DNA from: Streptomyces wuyuanensis
GTDB taxonomy: Bacteria; Actinomycetota; Actinomycetes; Streptomycetales; Streptomycetaceae
Length of the DNA stretch: 64,000 nt
Reading direction: 5' to 3'
Assembly (NCBI RefSeq): GCF_900103455.1
Contig: NZ_FNHI01000008.1
Coordinates: forward strand, 1-64,000
A program made the position numbers and the translations under genes. Below, piece after piece: positions 19,735-27,810 of this stretch. The notes under the pieces are model-generated. The model was given only the letters and a program-made list of their open reading frames with translations, ran no database searches and was not told the origin of the DNA. The number at the start of each line of letters is the position of its first letter. The stretch's first letter is position 1.

Positions 19735-20340
19735 ATGCGTTCACATGGACAGGGCTTCGGATCCGGACCGGGACAGGGCAACTGCGGATCCGGTCATCAC
19801 GGTCGGGGTGAGTACGAGGGGCGTCGCGCCGCCTTCGGTCCGTTCGGGCCGGGCTTCGGAGGGCCCCCGTGGGGCGGCGGCCGCGGCCGCGGCCGGGGGA
19901 GGGCGCGCCGCGGTGATGTGCGCGCCTCGATCCTGGTCCTGCTGAAGGACCGCCCGATGCACGGGTACGAGATGATCCAGGAGATCGGCGAGCGCAGCGG
20001 CGGGGCCTGGAAGCCCAGCCCCGGCTCGGTGTATCCGACGCTCCAGCTGCTGGAGGACGAGGGGCTGATCACCAGCGAGAGCGACGGTGGCAAGAAGCTG
20101 TTCACGCTCACCGACACGGGGCGCACGGAGGCCGATTCGGTCCCCGACGCGCCCTGGGAGGAGGCCGGCCGCGGGATCGACTGGGATGCCATGAACGAGA
20201 TACGGCAGGCCGGATTCGGGCTCATGGAGGCCTTCGGTCAGGTCTGGAAGACCGGGACCCCGGAACAGCGGCAGAAGGCGATCTCGGTGATCGGCGAGGC
20301 CCGCAAGAAGCTGTACCTGATCCTGGCCGACGAGGACTGA
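19735..20340 (+). CDS. PadR family transcriptional regulator
   Basis: 201 aa. The first ~60 residues are Gly/Arg/Pro-rich and probably disordered. The PadR winged-helix domain follows (about 62-135: RASILVLLKDRPMHGYEMIQEI, GSVYPTLQLLEDEGLI, KKLFTLTDTGR), then a C-terminal helical domain (about 150-201) for dimerization. PadR proteins respond to small aromatic or drug-like molecules. ATG 19735 has GGAGGGAG about 7 nt upstream. No efflux pump lies immediately next to it; phzF is divergent and could be a target. Confidence 0.92.
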   Translation: MRSHGQGFGSGPGQGNCGSGHHGRGEYEGRRAAFGPFGPGFGGPPWGGGRGRGRGRARRGDVRASILVLLKDRPMHGYEMIQEIGERSGGAWKPSPGSVYPTLQLLEDEGLITSESDGGKKLFTLTDTGRTEADSVPDAPWEEAGRGIDWDAMNEIRQAGFGLMEAFGQVWKTGTPEQRQKAISVIGEARKKLYLILADED

Positions 20341-20470
20341 CGGCACGCGCCCGTCCGGCGTTCAGCGGCCGGGCGCCGGTGCCGGAAACCACTGGCACCG
20401 ACCGGTCCGGGACCGTACGGGGCCGGCCGGCCGGGCGCGATGGCAGGGGCCGCCGCCGCGCCGGGCTGGG

Positions 20471-20501
20471 CGAAGGGCTCCGCATCGTGCGGAGCCCTTC
20501 G
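20471..20501. terminator. Bidirectional terminator between padR and SRPBCC gene
   Basis: A perfect 14-bp inverted repeat, 20471-20484 with 20488-20501, loop TCG. It lies between convergent genes and just 17 nt from the SRPBCC stop. Confidence 0.85.
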
Positions 20502-20517
20502 TACGCCTGCCGGCCGG

Positions 20518-20946
20518 TCAGCCCACGAGCCCGCCGAGTTTGCGCAGCGACTCGTTGAGCGCGGCCGTCGCCGAGTCCCTGAGCTTGCCCGCCATCAGCG
20601 AGACGGCGGCACCCGTGAACTCACCGTCGATGCGCAGGGTCGTGGCGTCCCCCTCCGGGGTGAGCGTGTAGCGGGTGCCGACGAGGACGCCCATCGGTCC
20701 CTTGCCTCTGATCGCGAGAACCCGCTCGGGCTCCAGTTCCTCCACCGTCCACTGGACCTCCGCGGGGAAGCCCATGAGCTTCATGTTCTCGGCGAAGGTC
20801 GCGCCGGTCTCGAGGGTCTCAGGGCCGCCCTGCGGGAAGCTCGTGTGCGTGGCGTTCCACCGGCCGTACGAGGCGAAGTCCGTCAGCTGGGCCCACACCT
20901 TCCCGGCAGGCGCCCCGATGCGTGCGTCCGCGCTGACCTCGGCCAT
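20518..20946 (-). CDS. SRPBCC family protein (polyketide cyclase/CoxG-like)
   Basis: 142 aa, a single START-like helix-grip domain: VSADARIGAPAGKVWAQLTD at the N-terminus, FASYGRWNATHTSF, central beta-strands, and a C-terminal helix (SLMAGKLRDSATAALNESLRKL). Such proteins bind hydrophobic ligands. No neighbouring polyketide genes are present, so the ligand is unknown. The ATG at 20946 has AAGGGG upstream; the ORF extends further but only through AT-containing promoter-like sequence. Confidence 0.88.
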   Translation of the reverse strand: MAEVSADARIGAPAGKVWAQLTDFASYGRWNATHTSFPQGGPETLETGATFAENMKLMGFPAEVQWTVEELEPERVLAIRGKGPMGVLVGTRYTLTPEGDATTLRIDGEFTGAAVSLMAGKLRDSATAALNESLRKLGGLVG

Positions 20947-21254
20947 ACGACCACCCCTTCTCGTCGGGCTCGGCGCCCTTCGGGTTCCGGTGTCGCGGAA
21001 CGTAGCCGTGCGGCCTGCAACATTCAATACTGATGAAGCGTCAGATCCGGGGCGGACCGCCGGGCATTGCGCTACGCCTCCCGCCGCCACGAGCCCGCCT
21101 GCCGCAGACGTGGGAGCGAGCGCCGGTCCGCCCCGTCAGGGCCGCGTCTCCTCCGCAAGGAGGAGGAGCGGCACGCCGTGCCCACCTTCCGTGGGATGCC
21201 CGAATGCTCCCGTACGGCGATGACCGGCATCGTTCCCGCTGATGGGGTGGGACC

Positions 21255-21794
21255 GTGCACTTCCCTGTCCCGCGCGTACCCCGGCAGCCTGCCCCCGGCC
21301 CCACCGGGGGCGACGCCGGACTCTCCGAGGAACTGGCCCCTGTCGTCGCCGGTGCGCGCAGGCGTGCGCTGAGGGACGGTGACCACCTGATCGACACGGC
21401 CCATATGCTGCACTCCCTGCTCGAGTCCGAACCCGAGGTGCGGGCGGCCTTCGACGGCCCGGACCAGGTCGCCCGGGTCCTCGGCTATCTCGTGCAGCGC
21501 AGCATCGGATACGGGCTGCGCTGGCAGGCGACGGTCGAGAGCCCCGGCGCGGCCCCGGTGGTCCCGGCGGGCCGGGGTTCCGGTCGGACGGGCTGGTCGC
21601 CATCGGCCGCGGCCGCCATGGTGCGCGCGCGGGAACGCGCCGCGGGACGCGGTGTGCCGCATGCCGGCGGCCTCGATCTGCTCGCCGAACTCGCCGTCGA
21701 CCGGGACTCCAGGGCCGTCGAAGTGCTCGCCCACGCGGGGGTCGACCCCGGGCGGCTGGCGGGCCGGATCGGCGAACTGTCTCAACAGGTGTGA
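21255..21794 (+). CDS. Clp N-terminal repeat domain protein (no ATPase)
   Basis: 179 aa. Two Clp-N-like helical repeats can be traced: GLSEELAPVVAGARRRALRDGDHLIDTAHMLHSLL (about 18-55) and WSPSAAAAMVRARERAAGRGVPHAGGLDLLAELA (about 115-150). In ClpA/ClpC this domain binds adaptor proteins and substrates. With no AAA+ module, this protein could act as an adaptor or a decoy, or bind the same ligands (inference). GTG 21255 has a weak GGGGTGGGA site. The EamA gene starts 40 nt after its stop but has its own -10. Confidence 0.8.
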   Translation: MHFPVPRVPRQPAPGPTGGDAGLSEELAPVVAGARRRALRDGDHLIDTAHMLHSLLESEPEVRAAFDGPDQVARVLGYLVQRSIGYGLRWQATVESPGAAPVVPAGRGSGRTGWSPSAAAAMVRARERAAGRGVPHAGGLDLLAELAVDRDSRAVEVLAHAGVDPGRLAGRIGELSQQV

Positions 21795-21834
21795 CGGACG
21801 TGACGCTCATGACGCGGGCTGCCATGATGTGCCG

Positions 21835-22827
21835 ATGCACGCTTCTCGGGAAAGGAACGCCGGGCTGGGACTCGCCCTGGTCTCGGCGTTCGCCTTCGGT
21901 GGTTCAGGTGTGGCGGCCAAGCCGCTCATCGAAGCGGGGCTCGACCCCCTGCATGTGGTGTGGCTGCGAGTGGCCGGTGCCGCCCTCGTTATGCTTCCCG
22001 TCGCCTGGCGCCACCGCGACCTGCTGATACGCAAACCGGCGCTGCTCGCCGGATTCGGAATGCTCGCCGTCGCCGGCGTCCAGGCGTGCTACTTCGCTGC
22101 GATCTCCCGCATTCCCGTGGGCGTGGCGCTGCTCATCGAGTACCTGGCCCCGGCTCTCGTCCTCGCCTGGGTCCGCTTCGTCCAGCGCCGCCCCGTCACC
22201 CGTGCCGCCGCCGCCGGTGTCGTCCTCGCGGTCGGCGGACTGGCCTGCGTCGTCGAGGTCTGGTCCGGGCTGGGATTCGACGCGATCGGCCTCCTGCTGG
22301 CCCTCGGGGCCGCGTGCTGCCAGGTCGGCTACTTCGTCCTGTCCGACCAGGGCGCCGACGGCGACGACGCCGCCGACCCGCTCGGCGTCATCGCGTACGG
22401 ACTGCTCATCGGCGCGCTCGTGCTCACCGTGGTCGCCCGCCCGTGGGAGATGGACTGGCAGGTGCTCGGTGGCGGCGCCGGCCTGGCCGGCACCACGGTC
22501 CCGGCGGCTCTGCTCCTCGGCTGGATCGTCCTGATCGCGACCGTCGTCGCCTATGTCACCGGCGTGGTGTCCGTCCGCAGGCTCTCGCCGCAGGTCGCCG
22601 GAGTCGTCGCGTGCCTGGAGGCCGTGATCGCGACGGTGCTGGCCTGGGTCCTGCTCCGCGAGCATCTCTCCGCGCCCCAGATCCTCGGCGGCACCGTGGT
22701 GCTCGTGGGAGCGTTCATCGCCCAGTCGTCGGCGCCGAAGGCCGCATCCGGACCGGTCGCGGGAGGTTCCGGCACCGTGGCCGGGGCGGCCGACGGCGAC
22801 TTGGCGGCCGAGCGGGCGGCGGTCTGA
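21835..22827 (+). CDS. EamA/DMT family transporter (first copy)
   Basis: 330 aa, ten predicted membrane segments made of two EamA repeats (about 10-140 and 155-300). The start has GLGLALVSAFAFGGSGVAAKPL; the second repeat ends EAVIATVLAWVLLREHL, a typical family signature. The last ~30 residues are a Gly/Ala-rich tail. It probably exports amino acids or metabolites; the substrate is unknown. The ATG at 21835 has no ribosome site but CATGAT (21823-21828) lies 6 nt upstream, consistent with a leaderless mRNA. Confidence 0.9.
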   Translation: MHASRERNAGLGLALVSAFAFGGSGVAAKPLIEAGLDPLHVVWLRVAGAALVMLPVAWRHRDLLIRKPALLAGFGMLAVAGVQACYFAAISRIPVGVALLIEYLAPALVLAWVRFVQRRPVTRAAAAGVVLAVGGLACVVEVWSGLGFDAIGLLLALGAACCQVGYFVLSDQGADGDDAADPLGVIAYGLLIGALVLTVVARPWEMDWQVLGGGAGLAGTTVPAALLLGWIVLIATVVAYVTGVVSVRRLSPQVAGVVACLEAVIATVLAWVLLREHLSAPQILGGTVVLVGAFIAQSSAPKAASGPVAGGSGTVAGAADGDLAAERAAV

Positions 22828-23016
22828 GGGCTGTCCCGTCATCACCGGTGGATCAGCGCGCGGCGTCAGATGCGGTGGATCGCAAGGCGGAGGGTCGTAA
22901 GGCGGAGGGTCGTCCTCATACTGGGTGTATCCGGGCGATCCGCCAACGCGGCGAGGCGCGGTGGCTGTCGTCGTGCGCCCGCCGGGCATTGCGGAACAGG
23001 CCTTAGGATGGCGATC

Positions 23017-23052
23017 ATGCATTCGACCGTCCTTCCGCCGCCCGCCGCGTAG
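23017..23052 (+). CDS. Putative leader peptide (11 aa)
   Basis: The ORF encodes [11 protein letters not shown] and a TAG stop. It is leaderless: TAGGAT at 23004-23009 is 7 nt before the ATG. The triple proline is a known ribosome-slowing sequence. The stop codon touches the first base of the nested stem, the geometry expected of translation-coupled attenuation. No experimental support; it could also be chance. Confidence 0.4.
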   Translation: MHSTVLPPPAA

Positions 23053-23126
23053 CGCGGGCGGTTCTCCGCCGACGAAGACCGGATCCGGGGTGTGGAAGCC
23101 CCCCGGCGGTTCGTCGCTGCCCGCGC
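23052..23126 (+). ncRNA. Candidate structured leader RNA (nested stem)
   Basis: Three coaxial pairings are perfect: 23052-23059 with 23119-23126 (8 bp), 23070-23076 with 23110-23116 (7 bp), and 23085-23090 with 23101-23106 (6 bp). The asymmetric internal loop between the first two (10 nt versus 2 nt) resembles aptamer architecture. I do not recognize a known riboswitch class. Even in GC-rich DNA three nested perfect helices in 75 nt are notable, but chance cannot be excluded without covariation. Confidence 0.45.
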
Positions 23127-23245
23127 GTGGAGTCCAGCGGCCAACTGCCCTGTCTTCCCGGCCCGTCGTGGGACGCGATTCCCACTGCCCTTCAGGGGCG
23201 GGCCTCCGGGGGCGATCCCCCGGGCACCCAGCACGGAGTACTCAC

Positions 23246-24235
23246 GTGTCGAATCCCTCCTCGGCTGCCGTCGTCGGCCTGCCCGTCCGCCGCAGCCTGC
23301 TCTACCTCGTCGTGGCCGGTGTGGCCTGGGGGACCGCCGGGGCGGCCGCCTCACTGGTCTTCGCGGTCAGCGATCTGGGCCCGCTCGCCCTGTCGTTCTG
23401 GCGCTGTCTCGGCGGACTGCTGCTGCTCGCGGGCGCACTCGCGCTGCGCGGGCGCCGGACGGCGCGGACCGGCGCCGCCGTCGTGGCCCGGCCGGAACCG
23501 CGCCGTCGCAGGCTGCTGCGCATCCTCGGCACCGGTGTCGGCCTGACGGTCTTTCAGAGCGCTTATTTCGCCGCCGTCGAGCAGACGGGTCTGGCGGTCG
23601 GCACGGTCGTCACCCTGGGCGCCGGGCCCGTACTGATCGCGCTCGGCGCGAGGATCACCATGGGGGAGCGGCTCGGGGGCGGTGGGATCGCCGCCGTCGT
23701 CGGCGCGCTGACCGGGCTCGTGGTGCTGGTCCTCGGCGGCGGGAGCGGTACGGTGCGGCCGGCGGGCGTGGTGCTGGCCGTCGTCTCGGCCGCGGGCTAC
23801 GCGGCCATCACCCTGCTGACCCGATGGCTCGGCCGGGACGGCGACGGTCCCGATCCCCTGTCGACGACCATGTGGACCTTCGTGGTCGGCGCCGTCGGCC
23901 TGCTGCCGGCGGCCCTCGTCGAAGGACTCCTGCCGCACACGGCGGAGCCGGTGCGGGTGCTGGGCCTGCTGGTGTACGTCGCCGCGGTGCCGACGGCGCT
24001 CGCGTACGCGCTCTACTTCGCGGGTGCGGCCGTCGTCCGCGCCGCCACGGTGTCGGTGATCATGCTTCTCGAGCCGGTGAGCGCTGCGGTCCTGGCCGTG
24101 ACGGCGCTGAACGAACGGCTGACCTCGGCGACGGTGGTCGGGACGGTGGTCCTGCTCACGGCGGTCGTCGGGCTGGCCTGGCAGGAGGCCCGGCCGGCGG
24201 CCGGGCGGCGGGCCGTGGTGGACGCGCCCGTCTGA
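23246..24235 (+). CDS. EamA/DMT family transporter (second copy, with structured leader)
   Basis: 329 aa with ten hydrophobic segments in two EamA repeats (about 15-150 and 170-310). [19 protein letters not shown] opens the first and [24 protein letters not shown] closes the second. The first loop carries an Arg-rich stretch ([19 protein letters not shown]). GTG 23246 has CGGAGT about 6 nt upstream; the in-frame upstream codons lie in the structured leader. The substrate is unknown. It is not closely similar to the EamA gene at 21835 even though they are adjacent. Confidence 0.9.
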   Translation: MSNPSSAAVVGLPVRRSLLYLVVAGVAWGTAGAAASLVFAVSDLGPLALSFWRCLGGLLLLAGALALRGRRTARTGAAVVARPEPRRRRLLRILGTGVGLTVFQSAYFAAVEQTGLAVGTVVTLGAGPVLIALGARITMGERLGGGGIAAVVGALTGLVVLVLGGGSGTVRPAGVVLAVVSAAGYAAITLLTRWLGRDGDGPDPLSTTMWTFVVGAVGLLPAALVEGLLPHTAEPVRVLGLLVYVAAVPTALAYALYFAGAAVVRAATVSVIMLLEPVSAAVLAVTALNERLTSATVVGTVVLLTAVVGLAWQEARPAAGRRAVVDAPV

Positions 24236-24478
24236 TCGGGCGGCGCCTCGACGGCCACGACCGCGGAGGCCGGGCGGCACACCGGAGCCGGGACGGTTCG
24301 GGTGGACTTCCGCGGACCGGTGCCACCGGCCCCGGGCCCGCCCGCTCTCCGGCTGGCGCCCCGTTCCCGGGGTGCCGGCCGGACCGAGGCGGGCGCGTGC
24401 CCGGACCGCGACCCGTCCGCGGTCCGCGCGGAGTCGTCCCGGGCCCGGCCGTCACAGGCGGACGGACCCGGGCGTCCG

Positions 24479-25150
24479 TCACAGCGCGGACAGATACGCG
24501 GGAAGCGGCACCGACGGGTCCAGGTCGTCCGCTGCGACCGGCGCGCCGTAGCCCCGGACCACGGGGACGACGCCGGTCCAGTACGGAAGCGCCAGGTCCT
24601 CGGGGTCGTCGCCGGGACCGCCCGTGCGGACCTTGGCGGAGACCTCGTCCAGATCCAGCCGGAGCACGGCGGTCGCGGCGAGTTCCTTGGCATTGGCCGG
24701 TCGCGAGTCGGAGGAGCGGCCGGGGACGACGTGGTCGACGAGGGCGTCGAGCGCGGTGCGCTTCTCCTCCGGGTCGGTGACCTGGCGGGCGGTTCCGTGG
24801 ACCACCACCGACCGGTAGTTGATCGAGTGGTGGAACGCCGAGCGGGCGAGGACCAGGCCGTCGACGTGGGTGACGGTCAGGCAGACCTCCAGGCCGCGGT
24901 CGGCCTGCCCGGCCATGCGCAGCGGACGGGATCCGGTCGAGCCGTGCACGTACAGCACGTCACCGACCCGGCCGTAGAGGGTCGGCAGCACCACGGGCGC
25001 CCCGTCGCGGACGAAGCCGAGATGGCACACGGAGGTCTCGTCGAGTATCGAATGCACCAGTTCGCGGTCGTGGGACGCGCGCTCCCGCACCCGGGTGGGG
25101 ACGGTTCGGTCAGTGGCCCGGTAGGGCGGTGCCGCCTGCGACGGTGTCAT
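24479..25150 (-). CDS. Pyridoxamine 5'-phosphate oxidase family protein (split-barrel flavoprotein)
   Basis: 223 aa. A split beta-barrel FMN-binding fold: HSILDETSVCHLGFVRDGAPVVLPTLYG, LYVHGSTGSRPLRM, INYRSVVVHGTARQV. It is longer than true PdxH and lacks its usual C-terminal signature, so it may reduce F420 or flavin-linked substrates, or bind heme. The ATG at 25150 has GGAGAG 4 nt upstream. It is divergent from a MocR regulator and shares a palindrome with it, a common arrangement for PLP-related control. Confidence 0.85.
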   Translation of the reverse strand: MTPSQAAPPYRATDRTVPTRVRERASHDRELVHSILDETSVCHLGFVRDGAPVVLPTLYGRVGDVLYVHGSTGSRPLRMAGQADRGLEVCLTVTHVDGLVLARSAFHHSINYRSVVVHGTARQVTDPEEKRTALDALVDHVVPGRSSDSRPANAKELAATAVLRLDLDEVSAKVRTGGPGDDPEDLALPYWTGVVPVVRGYGAPVAADDLDPSVPLPAYLSAL

Positions 25151-25178
25151 TGCGCTCTCCATTGCACTAGTGCATAAT
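25150..25178 (+). promoter_or_regulatory. MocR promoter with 12-bp palindrome (shared operator)
   Basis: TTGCGC (25150-25155) and CATAAT (25173-25178) are 17 nt apart. Between them lies the perfect palindrome TGCACTAGTGCA (25163-25174), which reaches into the -10 box. The whole gap between the two divergent start codons is only 35 bp, so one bound protein would affect both genes. Confidence 0.75.
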
Positions 25179-25185
25179 GTTGTTT

Positions 25186-26517
25186 GTGCTAGGAGAGTAT
25201 CGGATCCAGGGTCGCGGCGCATCGGAGATTGCCGCCAGCATCGAGCGCGGCGTCGGATCGGGAGACCTCGGCCCCGGTCAACTGCTACCCCCTATGCGGG
25301 AGTTGGCGGCAACGCTGGGGGTCAACCCGAACACCGTCGCGGCCGCGTACCGTACGCTGCGCGACCGCGGCGTGATCGAGACGGCGGGCCGAAAAGGCAG
25401 CCGAGTGCGGGAACGGCCGGCCAGTACGGCGCGCGGCTCGCTCACGATCGACGCCCCGCCCGGCGTACGGCAGATCTCCGAGGGCAACCCGGACACGGCC
25501 CTGCTGCCCCCGCTCCACGACGCCTTCGCGGCGGCGGCACGCCTCCACGACGCCCGGCCGGTGCTCTACGGGCAGCCCGCCGTCGACCCCGAGCTGGCGC
25601 GGCTCGCAAGGGCCGGACTCGACGCGGACGGCGTGCCGGACGGCCCGGTCGCCGTCACCTCCGGCTCGCTCGACGCCATCGAGCGGGTGCTCCACGCCCA
25701 TCTCCGGCCGGGCGACGCCGTGGCCGTGGAGGACCCCGGCTGGGGGAGTCTGCTGGACCTGATTCCGGCGCTCGGGCTGCGGCCGGTGCCGGTCGCCGTC
25801 GACGACGACGGACCGCGTCCCGAGGACGTCGAGCGGGCGCTCGCTCGCGGGGCGAGAGCCCTGATCGTGACCGACCGGGCCCAGAACCCCACGGGCGCCG
25901 TCGTATCCGCGTCGCGCTCCCGTGAACTCCGTGACCTGCTGGGCCGGTTCCCGCGGACGCTTCTCGTCGAGGACGACCACGGCCACGCGATCGTATGCCG
26001 GCCGCTGTACCCACTCGCCGGAGTGACGGACCACTGGGTGCTCGTGCGGTCGGTCGCCAAGGCGTACGGTCCCGACCTCAGGCTCGCCGTGCTCACCGGG
26101 GACCGGGTCACCCTCGACCGGGTCCAGGGGCGGCAGCAGCTCGGTCCCGGCTGGGTCAGCCGGCTGACCCAGCGCGCCGTCGTGGAACTGTGGAACTCGG
26201 GAGCCGTCGACCCGGTGGTGGTGTCGCGCGCGTACGGAGACCGGCGCGACGCTCTGCTGACGGCCCTGGCGGAGCGGGGCGTCGAGGCCCGCGGCCGCAG
26301 CGGGATGAACGTATGGGTGCCCGTCGCGGACGAGACGGGGACGGTGGCCCGTCTGCTGCACTCCGGCTGGGCCGTCGCCCCCGGAGCCCGCTTCCGCATC
26401 TCCTCGCCACCGGCGGTGCGGCTCACGGTGTCGGCTCTGACGGCCGGCGACATCACCCGGCTCGCCGACGCCGTGGCCCGGGCGGTCGGCCCGGTACGGC
26501 CGCGCAGCTACGGCTGA
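25186..26517 (+). CDS. MocR-type regulator (GntR DNA-binding plus aminotransferase domain)
   Basis: 443 aa from GTG 25186. Residues ~8-75 are a GntR winged helix (ASEIAASIERGVGSGDLGPGQLLPPMRELA, NPNTVAAAYRTLRDRGVIE). Residues ~95-440 are a class I aminotransferase-like domain with the PLP-binding lysine in SVAKAYGPDLRLAVL and NPTG in RAQNPTGAVV. MocR proteins sense PLP or amino acids and control vitamin B6, GABA or related genes. It is leaderless: CATAAT ends 7 nt before the GTG. An earlier in-frame ATG (25177) overlaps the -10 box, so it cannot be used from this promoter. Confidence 0.9.
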   Translation: MLGEYRIQGRGASEIAASIERGVGSGDLGPGQLLPPMRELAATLGVNPNTVAAAYRTLRDRGVIETAGRKGSRVRERPASTARGSLTIDAPPGVRQISEGNPDTALLPPLHDAFAAAARLHDARPVLYGQPAVDPELARLARAGLDADGVPDGPVAVTSGSLDAIERVLHAHLRPGDAVAVEDPGWGSLLDLIPALGLRPVPVAVDDDGPRPEDVERALARGARALIVTDRAQNPTGAVVSASRSRELRDLLGRFPRTLLVEDDHGHAIVCRPLYPLAGVTDHWVLVRSVAKAYGPDLRLAVLTGDRVTLDRVQGRQQLGPGWVSRLTQRAVVELWNSGAVDPVVVSRAYGDRRDALLTALAERGVEARGRSGMNVWVPVADETGTVARLLHSGWAVAPGARFRISSPPAVRLTVSALTAGDITRLADAVARAVGPVRPRSYG

Positions 26518-26686
26518 GCGGTTGCGGATTCGGCTCGGGCCGAACGGCGATCGGGCGGCGAGGCGCCTCGCCGCCCGCCAGCCGATCGCCGTCACCGCAC
26601 GCCTCTGGTGGCGGCCCGTCCCGGCAGCCGGCCGTGGCCGCACGGTCATGGCCGCCCGCGGGGCGCCCCCGCCCGCGGCCGTGCGG

Positions 26687-27736
26687 TCACGAGCGGATGC
26701 GGCGCGAGCGGGTCCGGGGCACCCGGACGGTCTTCCGCGGGGTCTTCGGCCCGGACCGGCTCTGGGTGAGCGCGGCGCCGGCCAGCACGATCAGGGCGCC
26801 GACCGGGGTGTTCCAGCCCAGCCGCTCGTCGAGCAGCGTGACGCCCGCCGCGGTCGCGATGACCGGGATGAAGTAGGTGACCATCGTCGCCGTCGTGGGC
26901 CCGACCTCGGCGACCAGACCGTACTGCAGCAGCATGGCGAAACCCGTCCCGAGCGCGCCCAGGGCGACCACCGCGAGCAGCGGGGCCACCGGCAACGAGC
27001 TCGGCAGGGTCGTGAACAGAGGCGTCACCACGGCCAGTTGGAGCGTGGCGAGCATCAGCTGCGCCCCGGTCAGGGACAGGTGCGAATGAGATGAGCCCGC
27101 GAGCGTACGGCGGACGTAGATCCAGCCGACCGGGTAGCTCAGCGAGGCGAGCAGGGCCATCGCCGTGCCGCCGACGTCGAGGCCGGAGAAGCCCTGCCAG
27201 GCGCCCAGGACGGTCAGCACACCGATGAAGCCGATGCCCAGACCGGCGACACGGCGACGCGTGGGCCGGTCCTCGGAGAGCGCCACCAGCGAAAGCGCCA
27301 TGCCCCAGAGCGGGGACGTGGCGTTGCAGATCCCCGCCAGTGTCGACGGGATGGTCAGCTCCGCGTAGGCGAAGAGCGAGAACGGCAGCGCGTTCAGGAA
27401 GAACGCCGCGACGGTCAGATGCGCCCAGGTGCGCGCACCGCGCGGCAGCCCCTCACGCCGCACCGCCATCGCGACGGCCAGCACGGCCGTACCGAAGAAC
27501 AGCCGTCCGAAGGTGACCTGGAACGGTGCGTAGCCCTCCGTGCCGACCTTGATGAGCAGGAAGCTGAAGCCCCAGATCAGGGCGAGCACGGCGAACCTCA
27601 GGCGCCAGCCGAAGGCCGGGCGGTGTCGGGCGTCGGGAGCGTCCGCGGGCGGTGGGGCCGCCGGGGGAGAGGCGGGCGCGGAGGAATCGGTTCCCGTCGA
27701 GGGCTCCGCGTGTGACGGCGGCGTGGCGGTGGTCAT
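26687..27736 (-). CDS. EamA/DMT family transporter (third copy)
   Basis: 349 aa. A Pro/Ala-rich cytoplasmic N-terminus of ~40 residues precedes ten hydrophobic segments in two EamA repeats (about 42-175 and 190-325; FAVLALIWGFSFLLIKVGTEGYAPFQVTFGR; AAGVTLLDERLGWNTPVGALIVLAG). The C-terminus is strongly basic. The ATG at 27736 has GGGTGG about 6 nt upstream and is preferred over the ATG 9 nt earlier. It is divergent from a LysR regulator, the standard layout for an exporter controlled by its own LysR. Confidence 0.9.
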   Translation of the reverse strand: MTTATPPSHAEPSTGTDSSAPASPPAAPPPADAPDARHRPAFGWRLRFAVLALIWGFSFLLIKVGTEGYAPFQVTFGRLFFGTAVLAVAMAVRREGLPRGARTWAHLTVAAFFLNALPFSLFAYAELTIPSTLAGICNATSPLWGMALSLVALSEDRPTRRRVAGLGIGFIGVLTVLGAWQGFSGLDVGGTAMALLASLSYPVGWIYVRRTLAGSSHSHLSLTGAQLMLATLQLAVVTPLFTTLPSSLPVAPLLAVVALGALGTGFAMLLQYGLVAEVGPTTATMVTYFIPVIATAAGVTLLDERLGWNTPVGALIVLAGAALTQSRSGPKTPRKTVRVPRTRSRRIRS

Positions 27737-27767
27737 GGCATCCACCCTGGAGCCAATGTCCTCTTAG

Positions 27768-27784
27768 AACAAGCGAGACTTGTT
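27768..27784. promoter_or_regulatory. LysR-type operator between EamA and LysR genes
   Basis: The perfect inverted repeat AACAAG-N5-CTTGTT (27768-27773 and 27779-27784) lies between the divergent start codons (27736 and 27811). Length and symmetry suit a LysR recognition site (dyad with T-N11-A character). It lies ~14 bp upstream of the lysR -10 box, so autoregulation and activation of EamA are both possible. Confidence 0.6.
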
Positions 27785-27810
27785 TCAGTTATCCGATTAG
27801 CATTGCTTAC

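Larger units (their letters stand above)
22828..23245. other. Long leader region upstream of the second EamA gene (418 bp)
   Basis: No ordinary gene is visible. The region holds a -10 box (TAGGAT, 23004-23009), a short leaderless ORF (23017-23052), a three-tier nested stem (23052-23126), a hairpin with GTGGGA (23167-23172) pairing TCCCAC (23179-23184), and a GC-rich hairpin (CCGGGGG/CCCCCGG, loop CGAT, about 23207-23224) just before the ribosome site. The leader from the likely transcription start to the EamA GTG is about 230 nt, much longer than for other genes here. Confidence 0.65.

Noticed and set aside
21057..22994. The 14-mer CGCCGGGCATTGCG appearing near 21059 and 22980 as a possible shared regulatory motif
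   Set aside because: Several 14-nt matches are expected by chance in 64 kb at this GC content, and the surrounding bases differ.
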